In this document: positions 56,802-64,000 of the stretch, one piece after another | Layout of the letters: every line of letters begins with the position of its first letter | Numbering within the stretch: position 1 is the stretch's first letter | Source of the DNA: Pseudoalteromonas rhizosphaerae | GTDB taxonomy: Bacteria > Pseudomonadota > Gammaproteobacteria > Enterobacterales > Alteromonadaceae | Direction of reading: 5' to 3' | NCBI RefSeq assembly: GCF_902498845.1 | Contig: NZ_CABVLM010000003.1 | Location: forward strand, 124,001-188,000 | Length of the DNA stretch: 64,000 nucleotides | Made by a program: the position numbers and the translations under genes | The notes under the pieces: generated by a model | The model's input: the letters and a program-made list of their open reading frames with translations, nothing else | Databases searched by the model: none | Told to the model about the DNA's origin: nothing

Positions 56802-58826
56802 ATGATTAAAAACGCTGAAATTCACTTTAATAACTTAGGTACACCTATTGCAGACAACTTTAATGATGTCTACTTTTCGAACGATGATGGCCAAGCTGAG
56901 TCTGATTATGTATTCTATCAACAAAATAATATGCCTCATCGATTACAAAATCATGACCGTGCACATTTCGTTATTGCTGAAACTGGTTTTGGTACTGGGC
57001 TTAATTTTTTAAATACATGGCAACAATTTAAAAATCATCTAACCAGTAGGCAACATCAAAGCCAAGAAGTTCACAACTCAGCACAACAGAATGTGCAGCG
57101 CTTACATTTTATTTCTTTTGAAAAGTATCCGATTAAAACAGACGATCTGCAAAAGGCATTGCAAGTATGGCCTAGTTTAGCACCATTGAGTAAACAGTTA
57201 CTTGCTAAGTACCCGATTAATTTGGCTGGTTGCCATCGTCTTGAATTTGATAATGGTCGAATTATACTCGATTTATATTTTGGCGATGTGCAAGAATCAC
57301 TCGCAGCTATAAGCTACCCGCAAACAGGTATTATCGATGCATGGTATCTAGATGGCTTTGCACCGAGTAAAAATCCCGAAATGTGGCAGCCAGCCTTATT
57401 TAATTCAATGGTGGATATTTCTCGTAGTAATGCCACGTTTGCAACCTTTACGGTTGCAGGTGTTGTACGTAGAGGTCTTGCTGATGCAGGGTTTGCGGTA
57501 CAAAAAATCAAAGGTCATGGCAAAAAAAATGAAATGCTGATTGGTTCTTTAGCCCATGCTAACCAAGCACAATCGGCGTCACCTTATCTGGCTCATCAGC
57601 AAAGTTCACTTAAAAACGTTGCTGTCATTGGCGGAGGGATAGCCAGCAGCGCTATTTTATATAGCTTGGCGAAACGTGGGGTTAACAGCCAACTTTTTTG
57701 CCAAGATCCCCAACTCGCGATGGGCGCATCTCATAATGTGCAAGGTGCGATTTATCCGCACTTACAAGCAAAAAACTCCCCGCACAGTGAGCTTTTTGCG
57801 CACAGTTTTTTATATGCGAAACGACTTTATCAGCAACTCACTGAGAATGGCTTTCACTATGATCATCAATGGTGTGGCGTATTACAACACGCGATCAAAC
57901 AACCCTTAGTTGAGCGCCATCAAAATATTGAACATAAACAGCTGTGGCCAGATGAACTCATGCACGGCATAACGCCTGAGCAAGGTGATGAAATTGCCGG
58001 TGTAAGTACAGGCTACTCTGGCGTATATTTCCCGTTAGGTGGATGGGTTAACCCACCACAATTAGTGAGCGCTCTGTTCCAACAAGCCCATAAACTCAAA
58101 CCAATTAAAAGCCATTTTAATTGTGATATCGAACAGCTTGAGAAAACCCCGCAAGGCTGGCTGCTATTCAGCCAAGGGCAACAGTTTGGCCCATTTAGTG
58201 ACGTTATTGTATGTGCTGGTGAGCACAGCGACCGTTTTGTACAAACTCAGGCTCTGCCAATTGTTGGCGTGCGTGGTCAAGTATCCCATGTACAAGCAAG
58301 TCCTGCATCACGTAAACTAAAAACCGTGCTATGTCATAAAGGCTACTTTACTCCTGCTTATTTAGACCATCACTGTATGGGCGCAACATTCGAGAAAAAC
58401 TCAAAAAGCCGCGCAGTCAAAGACCAAGACAATCAAACAAATCGCGAGCAACTGCTTCACTTTTATGGACAAACCGACTTTGCCAATAGTCTAGGTGAGA
58501 TCACGGCAGCTAAAGCTGCTGTACGTTGTAGTTTTATTGATCACCTCCCTATGGCCGGAGAATGGCCGCAGCAAAGTGATTATATTCACGCGTTTGCCAA
58601 TTTACGCGCAGGGAAACGCTATCAATATCAATCCTTACAAAAACCACAACAAGGACTACACATACTCACAGGCTTTGGGGCTCGTGGCTTATGCAGTGCG
58701 CCCCTGTGTGCAGAACAATTAGTTGCTGCACTTAACAATGAACCACAGCCTTTGAGTGAACGAGTAAGCCAAGCGATTCACCCAGCCCGCTTTATTGTAA
58801 GAGATTTAATTCGAAATAAAATTTAA
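56802..58826 (+). CDS. mnmC: Bifunctional tRNA modification enzyme MnmC
   Basis: A 674-residue fusion that completes the mnm5s2U34 wobble modification of tRNA. The N-terminal SAM-dependent methyltransferase domain (DUF752, AETGFGTGLNFLNTW and WYLDGFAPSKNPEMW) is followed, from about residue 268, by an FAD-dependent oxidoreductase domain starting VAVIGGGIASS, and the C terminus has ILTGFGARGLCSAPLCAE. The ATG at 56802 is used; the longer frame begins at TTG. It is divergent from fabB, as in E. coli. Confidence 0.96.
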   Translation: MIKNAEIHFNNLGTPIADNFNDVYFSNDDGQAESDYVFYQQNNMPHRLQNHDRAHFVIAETGFGTGLNFLNTWQQFKNHLTSRQHQSQEVHNSAQQNVQRLHFISFEKYPIKTDDLQKALQVWPSLAPLSKQLLAKYPINLAGCHRLEFDNGRIILDLYFGDVQESLAAISYPQTGIIDAWYLDGFAPSKNPEMWQPALFNSMVDISRSNATFATFTVAGVVRRGLADAGFAVQKIKGHGKKNEMLIGSLAHANQAQSASPYLAHQQSSLKNVAVIGGGIASSAILYSLAKRGVNSQLFCQDPQLAMGASHNVQGAIYPHLQAKNSPHSELFAHSFLYAKRLYQQLTENGFHYDHQWCGVLQHAIKQPLVERHQNIEHKQLWPDELMHGITPEQGDEIAGVSTGYSGVYFPLGGWVNPPQLVSALFQQAHKLKPIKSHFNCDIEQLEKTPQGWLLFSQGQQFGPFSDVIVCAGEHSDRFVQTQALPIVGVRGQVSHVQASPASRKLKTVLCHKGYFTPAYLDHHCMGATFEKNSKSRAVKDQDNQTNREQLLHFYGQTDFANSLGEITAAKAAVRCSFIDHLPMAGEWPQQSDYIHAFANLRAGKRYQYQSLQKPQQGLHILTGFGARGLCSAPLCAEQLVAALNNEPQPLSERVSQAIHPARFIVRDLIRNKI

Positions 58827-58855
58827 TTTAGCAAAAATAGCGAGTAGGAACCAAT

Positions 58856-59185
58856 ATGATAAAAATAATAACACCACTGATGTTAGCAATAAGCCTAACC
58901 TCACTGACTTGCGCTGCAAATTTAGACAGCGTTCCGCTACCAGCTGATTTTAAGTACTCATTACAAATTGCCGATGACTACCCACTGATACAAACTGGCT
59001 ATGTTGCTCAGTCGATTACACAAGTGAGTGCTTTTTATCAACAAGCTTTAGGTAAGGCTGAGCTTATTACCGGTGATAATAAACGCCGAACGTTGTTTTA
59101 TACCATCGACAAGAAAACCGTGCGGATCAGCTTATATGCTCGTGACTACCAAACCGAAATAGCGATTATGATCACGCAACCATAA
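58856..59185 (+). CDS. Small secreted hypothetical protein
   Basis: A 109-residue protein of unknown function. A typical Sec signal peptide (about 20 residues, MIKIITPLMLAISLTSLTCA) precedes a short mature domain with no recognised motif and no conserved cysteines after cleavage. A ribosome binding site (GTAGGAACCAAT) precedes the ATG. It lies 29 bases after mnmC on the same strand and is possibly read from the mnmC transcript. It is probably periplasmic. Confidence 0.7.
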   Translation: MIKIITPLMLAISLTSLTCAANLDSVPLPADFKYSLQIADDYPLIQTGYVAQSITQVSAFYQQALGKAELITGDNKRRTLFYTIDKKTVRISLYARDYQTEIAIMITQP

Positions 59186-59294
59186 TCGCTTGACGGCGAA
59201 CTGATCTGAATACGTATGCATAAAACAAATTGTTAAGCTTATAGCAAAAGCACCAAAGCAAAACGAGGCCCGATACCGTGAGACCCGAAGCTAA

Positions 59295-59452
59295 TGGCTT
59301 AAAGGTGATCACTATCTTAAATACCCTAATTTATTTCCGATGTTAGAAGGTAATCGCCTGCCCAACAAGCGGATCATCTTGATAAGACAGTTAAGCAGCT
59401 CAATGATCTTGAAAAAGGCATTGTTGCTAAACTTGGGTTGTTTAAGTATTAA
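59295..59452 (+). pseudogene. Possible decayed C-terminal coding remnant with a frameshift
   Basis: Reading from 59295 gives WLKGDHYLKYPNLFPMLEG and then shifts frame near 59365, after which the sequence continues DKTVKQLNDLEKGIVAKLGLFK to a TAA at 59450. The join gives a protein-like C terminus with hydrophobic periodicity, but the family is not recognised and the open stretch is short. It may be chance. Confidence 0.3.
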
Positions 59453-59456
59453 ATGT

Positions 59457-59482
59457 AAAAACGGCTAGAAGGCTAGCCGTTT
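59457..59482 (-). terminator. Rho-independent terminator of the giant repeat-protein gene
   Basis: Stem ACGGCTAG/CTAGCCGT with loop AAGG. The minus strand continues into TTTTTACATTT. It lies about 22 bases past the stop. Confidence 0.8.
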
Positions 59483-59502
59483 CATTTACGCTTTAATGAC
59501 TC

Positions 59503-62500
59503 CTAAAATTGATATTGGAACCCTAGCGCCCATTCATTTACATCATTTTCTCTTAGCTTATAATGGCTATAGTTAATCGAAACATCTGTATTATCAAGCA
59601 CTGGATAAGCTAATTGCCCGCCAAAATAAGGGCGTGTATTAGTGTCACTATATGTAATTTTTTGCCCCGTAGATGAGCGGCTATCGATTGAATAATGATA
59701 ATGGAAAGCCCCTACAAAAACCTTACTCTTAACTTGGCCCAACAGCGGAAATACATAAGCAGTTTGTATCGCAGGTCCTTGTGATAACACCGGCACGGTT
59801 TGTGATACATTTAATTGCGCATTACTTGGATCAAGCGTATCTCCAACAAAGGTCATACTACCTTCACCTAAGTTGATATAGCGTACGCCAAATTGCCAAT
59901 TAGTCGCTAAGGAATAAATTGCGCCTATTGACCAACTAATATCGGTATCATCGTATTCAGTATTCGCTAGTTCGACTGATTGATTAGTTGTGGTCGAGCC
60001 TGCAACGGCCGCATAACCAATCGTGCCATCCATAGACCACTCATCAGCTAGTACAGGCTGACTGACTACCGCAGCCGTAGCGAGTAAAGCCCATGGCGTC
60101 AGTTTTGATTGGCGACGTATAAAGACTAAACCAATCATTAACAACACCATGGTGCTGCCTAAACTACCTGATGAGCTATTTTTAACCGTGGTGGTTGTAT
60201 AAGCTTTTACGGTCACTTTTACTTCTCCTTTAGCTTCAGCACCTTTACTGTCAGAAACTGTATACTGAATAAAATCAACACCTTCAAAACCTGCTTTGGG
60301 TTGGTAATTCAATGTGCCATCGTTATTGATAGTGACTGTGCCTTGCGTAGCTTGCGCGCTTATTAAACTAAGTGCGTCGCCATCCGCATCGCTGTCATTG
60401 GAGAGCACATCAATAACTATTTGCGTGCGATCATTGGTGCTTGCAGTATCAGCAATAGTTGTTGGGGCACTGTTCACAACCACACTAACAGTCGCTGTAC
60501 CAAAGGCTGTTCCACCTTTACCATCAGACACACTGTAGTTGATTGTTGCGGTACCAATAAAATCGAGTAATGGTTGATAGCTAAGTTGATTATTAACGAT
60601 TGCTACCTCACCAAAATCAACACTTGCACTGGTGAGCGTCAGTACATCATTATCTGCATCGCTATCATTACTAAGCACATCAATAACAATACTATTACCT
60701 AGTGCAATAGTTACTTGATCTGATTGTGTAACAGGCGCGCTGTTATTACTGCTCATAACGCTAACGCCGCCTGGATCAACAATTTGACCATTCGCTACGC
60801 CATCAGCATCATTGATACCACCATCAGTTATGCGTAATTGTACACACCAGTCACCTTCTTTTAGACCTTCTTGCCACAGCTGACTATTTGGTGAAGGGCA
60901 ATACCCTTGCTCACCCTGAGTAGAATAGAGCTTATCGCCGTTGCTGGTATTAAAGTCAATCCACTCATTATTGATAAGCTTTCTATAAATCGCCCCCGCT
61001 GGTATTGGCATTCTTTGCGGAAGCACTATGTGGTAGTTTTCACCTTTTTGCTCCATGGCGGTTACGATAAAGCTAAAGTAGCCACCAGAGTTTTCCATAC
61101 CAACATCTGCAGGTAGTTCACTTTCAAACAATTGTGCTGCACCACTGCTATTTTGTATGCTTGAGAATGCTTTTCTTAAACATGCTCCCGCATCCCCTTC
61201 AACAAGGAACTGCGCGGACTCATTTACTTGCTCAGGTAATACATTACACTCATTAATATTATCCAAATAATCAGGAATACCATCACGGTCATTATCTTGT
61301 AGACCTTCGATATTGTCTGGTATTAAGTCATTATCAGTATCGGCAGTTGTTAACTCAGGTAACTGAGCTACCACTTCAACATAACTGGTCACTGTAGTTG
61401 ATAAGCTATCCACAGCGTCATCTGTTGCGGTTACTGCTATTTCATAAATACCAATATCGAGTTCAGCTGTAGAGAACACAAATGTATCAGCCGCATTACC
61501 TAGATCAACAATCCGTTCATCTGCTGCTTGCCAACTAAATGAAATATTATCTCCAGGGTTATTATCTGTTGCCAACGCTGTAATTGTTACGAGATCGTCA
61601 CTGGCTAAAACAAATGGCCGCGGCTGGTCGTTTTGCTCAGTTTTCGTAACTAAGCTTGGTGCTATATTACTCTCTGAAATAGTCATAATATTAGAAGCTT
61701 GCGCGCCAGTATTAAGGTTATCGTCAAGCGTTATAACAATTGTTTCATCCGCTTCAACCTCACTATCGGCAAAGACTCTAAAGTTGATCTCACCAACGAG
61801 GCCTTGTTCAATAACCACTTCACCGCTGATTAAATCATGATCATCTGATGTTGCGGTTCCAGATACGCTGTAAGGTACAGTGATAGGATAACTTGCCGCT
61901 GGTCCATTCAAGTAAACCCGAGTGGTATAACTTTGATCCTCAGCAACAACTTTATTTTTACCTAGTGATATTTGCGGGTGAACCATTACTTGCTGGCTAG
62001 CCATTGTGGTTTTACCACTACTGTCTGTCGCTTGCCAATACACTTGATGTACGCCTGGCGTAAACAACATACTTTGATTGATAGTAGTAACAGGTAGAGG
62101 GTTTTGCTCGCTATCAAACGCAAGAGCTGTACCCAACTTAACTCGAGTAAACAATCCTGTTGCATCAACATTCACAGCAGCTGGAGGTGTAATAGTTGGT
62201 GCATCCGCTTGGCTATCAGTAAAGTTAATATAAGCAAACCCTGTGCTTTGTGCTTGCGCTGGGTCGGCAATAATATACTCAACTTTAATAGTGCCTTGGG
62301 TACTTGCGCTAAATTGATAGACAAGCTGCTGGTCAACAATACTCACTGTACCCACTGACGCCCTAGCACCAATAATTGTTATTACATCACCATCAACATC
62401 AGTGTCATTCGCCAATACATCAAGTATATAACGGCCGCTTTCAGTTCGCGCTAAGTCAAAGGTATCTTCCACAGCGACCGGTTGATCGTTTACTGACTCA

Positions 62501-64000
62501 ACAGTAATTAACGCCGTAGCTACAGCTGAACTTGCTTTACCATCAGTCACTAAATAGCTAAAGGTGTCGCTACCATGATAATCAGCCTGTGGCTGATAAC
62601 TAAATACCGTTCCTTGCACCGTTAAGCTACCAAACTGTGGTTGAGTGACCACTTCTATAACTAAATTGTCGTTATCACTGTCGCTAACCTGAGCACTAAC
62701 ACTGAGGTTATTATCTTCTTTAACGCGCATTACCATATCATTAGCAACAGGCGAAGCATTTACATACGTTACATCAATACTAAATGGGTTAAGCGTACTG
62801 CTTAACTGCCCATCGCTTACGGTGATCAAAATATTACTATATAGACCAACGTCATCTCGTGTCGGTATACCACTTAATGTACCACTTGTGCTATCAAACG
62901 TTGCCCAACTCGGCTTGTTCGAAATCGTCAATGATAAACTGGTATTATCAATATCTGACACAATTGGCGTAAATGAGTAACCTGTATCTTGCGCGATTGA
63001 TGTTGCAGGTGAACCGCTGATTGTTGGTGCATCGTTAACATTCACTACTGTCAGTGTAAATGGGGTTAAACTTTGGCTTGCAACCCCATCCGTTACACTC
63101 ACCGTGATGCCTGCATAACTTCCTACATCAGCATTGCTTGGTCTGCCTGATAGCTCCCCTGTGGTGGTATCAAAGTTCAACCAACTTGGTTTATTTTCAA
63201 TACTGAAGCTGAGGTTATCGCCATCATTATCTGTCGCTAGTGGTACAAAGCTATATAAGTCATTTTCATTAACCGCTAAGCTTGGTACTCCAGTAATCAC
63301 TGGCAAATCGTTAATACTATTAATCGTTACTGATACTGTGCTCGGTGCTGAATCAAGTAATCCATCATTCGCTATATAACTAAACTGATCGTCACCAAAG
63401 TAATTTGCACTGCCTTGATAAGTAACTTGCTCACCTGAGATAGTCGCAGTGCCATGAGTTGGTTGACTAACGATTGTATAGATTAATGTATCACCATCAA
63501 CATCACTACCGAGTAAGTTCATAACGACTGGCATGTCTTCATCAGTAACGCCGGTTTGTAGACCAACAACTGGCGCGTCATTCACTGCGGTGATAACTAA
63601 CGATACCGGCGTTATTGTTGAATCTAATAGTCCATCATTAACAACAAAGCTAAAGCCATCACTGCCGTTATAATTGGCGTTTGGCGTATATAACCAACTA
63701 TCATTACTTTGCTGCACAAGCGAGCCATGTAATGCGCCTTCATCAAGACGATAGCTTAGATCATCGTTCTCAATATCTGAGCCAACCAAGGTGATCAAAA
63801 CGCTATTATCTTCTGCAAGTATTAAGCTTTGCGGAATACCTAAAGGCGCATCATTGACTGGGTTTACAGTCATGGTGACAGTAGCAAGGTTAGATACCGC
63901 GCCATTGCTGTCTTTAACTGTGTAAGTAAAGCTGTCGTCACCATAGTAATCTGCATTGGCGGTGTAAATGATTGCCCCCGTTGCTGTTACTTGAGTTTGC
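59503..64000 (-). CDS. Giant tandem-repeat surface protein with internal GlyGly-CTERM-like signal and C-terminal beta-barrel, 5'-truncated by window edge
   Basis: At least 1498 residues, reading in frame from beyond the window end (the ATG at 63873 is internal, because the frame stays open and protein-like up to 64000). In order there are several cadherin-like tandem-95/Big_9 repeats (NDAPV and SDGLLDS words), a Calx-beta-like segment, calcium-binding DTDNDLIPDNIEG and DNDRDGIPDYLDN motifs, a choice-of-anchor U-like region (ending VDPGGVSVMSS), and two more Big_9 repeats. A GlyGly-CTERM-like stretch (SSSGSLG, hydrophobic helix, RRQ) precedes a second hydrophobic segment ending VLADEW. Last is a predicted outer-membrane beta-barrel of about 180 residues ending in Phe. 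It is probably secreted and cell-surface-associated. Confidence 0.85.
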   Translation of the reverse strand, partial: QTQVTATGAIIYTANADYYGDDSFTYTVKDSNGAVSNLATVTMTVNPVNDAPLGIPQSLILAEDNSVLITLVGSDIENDDLSYRLDEGALHGSLVQQSNDSWLYTPNANYNGSDGFSFVVNDGLLDSTITPVSLVITAVNDAPVVGLQTGVTDEDMPVVMNLLGSDVDGDTLIYTIVSQPTHGTATISGEQVTYQGSANYFGDDQFSYIANDGLLDSAPSTVSVTINSINDLPVITGVPSLAVNENDLYSFVPLATDNDGDNLSFSIENKPSWLNFDTTTGELSGRPSNADVGSYAGITVSVTDGVASQSLTPFTLTVVNVNDAPTISGSPATSIAQDTGYSFTPIVSDIDNTSLSLTISNKPSWATFDSTSGTLSGIPTRDDVGLYSNILITVSDGQLSSTLNPFSIDVTYVNASPVANDMVMRVKEDNNLSVSAQVSDSDNDNLVIEVVTQPQFGSLTVQGTVFSYQPQADYHGSDTFSYLVTDGKASSAVATALITVESVNDQPVAVEDTFDLARTESGRYILDVLANDTDVDGDVITIIGARASVGTVSIVDQQLVYQFSASTQGTIKVEYIIADPAQAQSTGFAYINFTDSQADAPTITPPAAVNVDATGLFTRVKLGTALAFDSEQNPLPVTTINQSMLFTPGVHQVYWQATDSSGKTTMASQQVMVHPQISLGKNKVVAEDQSYTTRVYLNGPAASYPITVPYSVSGTATSDDHDLISGEVVIEQGLVGEINFRVFADSEVEADETIVITLDDNLNTGAQASNIMTISESNIAPSLVTKTEQNDQPRPFVLASDDLVTITALATDNNPGDNISFSWQAADERIVDLGNAADTFVFSTAELDIGIYEIAVTATDDAVDSLSTTVTSYVEVVAQLPELTTADTDNDLIPDNIEGLQDNDRDGIPDYLDNINECNVLPEQVNESAQFLVEGDAGACLRKAFSSIQNSSGAAQLFESELPADVGMENSGGYFSFIVTAMEQKGENYHIVLPQRMPIPAGAIYRKLINNEWIDFNTSNGDKLYSTQGEQGYCPSPNSQLWQEGLKEGDWCVQLRITDGGINDADGVANGQIVDPGGVSVMSSNNSAPVTQSDQVTIALGNSIVIDVLSNDSDADNDVLTLTSASVDFGEVAIVNNQLSYQPLLDFIGTATINYSVSDGKGGTAFGTATVSVVVNSAPTTIADTASTNDRTQIVIDVLSNDSDADGDALSLISAQATQGTVTINNDGTLNYQPKAGFEGVDFIQYTVSDSKGAEAKGEVKVTVKAYTTTTVKNSSSGSLGSTMVLLMIGLVFIRRQSKLTPWALLATAAVVSQPVLADEWSMDGTIGYAAVAGSTTTNQSVELANTEYDDTDISWSIGAIYSLATNWQFGVRYINLGEGSMTFVGDTLDPSNAQLNVSQTVPVLSQGPAIQTAYVFPLLGQVKSKVFVGAFHYHYSIDSRSSTGQKITYSDTNTRPYFGGQLAYPVLDNTDVSINYSHYKLRENDVNEWALGFQYQF

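Larger units (their letters stand above)
59186..59502. other. Intergenic region with a decayed coding remnant and a terminator
   Basis: 317 bases without an intact gene. It holds the frameshifted remnant at 59295-59452, and the terminator at 59457-59482 that serves the giant minus-strand gene. The rest shows nothing recognised. Confidence 0.6.

Overview
The window looks like a chromosomal segment of a marine gammaproteobacterium of the Alteromonadales, most likely Pseudoalteromonas or a close relative. This rests on the AT-rich composition, on many proteins that read like diverged versions of their E. coli counterparts, and on gene blocks typical of that group: psp-ycjXF next to sap, ppiD-hupB-lon-clpX-clpP-tig, and asd/pdxB/fabB/mnmC beside fimV-truA-accD-folC-dedD-cvpA-purF. 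The genus is inferred from gene content and order; no database was searched.

Layout. 1-8.3 kb: the end of rlmI, a response-regulator/PilZ pair, the giant helicase gene hrpA, the phenylalanine hydroxylase pair phhAB with two TyrR-like boxes upstream, and a methionine gamma-lyase. 8.4-18.8 kb: the envelope-stress block. pspABC-ycjXF read leftward from a sigma-54 promoter. The activator gene pspF is divergent, and the Sap ABC transporter genes sapABCDF follow it. 18.8-20.2 kb: a small accessory islet with an ImmA/IrrE-type zinc peptidase and a two-helix membrane protein in one operon. Its promoter carries a close match to a LexA (SOS) box, and related short repeats lie at both edges in opposite orientation. 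20.2-28.8 kb: the protein quality-control block (ppiD, hupB, lon with a sigma-32 type promoter, clpX, clpP, tig).

29.1-35.9 kb: a tRNA cluster (Arg, His and three copies of Pro-UGG) read from one strong promoter, then folD, an EamA exporter gene, cysS, ppiB, lpxH and a lone periplasmic binding protein gene. 35.9-40.1 kb: an overlapping pair encoding a membrane histidine kinase and a REC-DUF3369-EAL protein, which points to c-di-GMP breakdown under kinase control. 40.3-48.1 kb: miaE, a 164-bp MITE-like element, a Yip1-family gene, then purF, cvpA, dedD, folC, accD and truA. 48.2-58.8 kb: a very large fimV with three kinds of internal tandem repeat, then asd, pdxB, fabB (with a FabR-like operator) and mnmC. 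58.8-64 kb: a small secreted protein, a decayed coding remnant, and the 3' part of a giant tandem-repeat adhesin-like gene. That gene joins an internal GlyGly-CTERM-like signal to a second signal-peptide-like segment and a C-terminal beta-barrel.

Most of the window is core genome. The parts least explained by standard annotation are the SOS-box/ImmA/two-helix islet, the kinase/EAL pair with its neighbouring orphan binding protein, the internal sorting signal in the giant repeat protein, and the MITE-like element.
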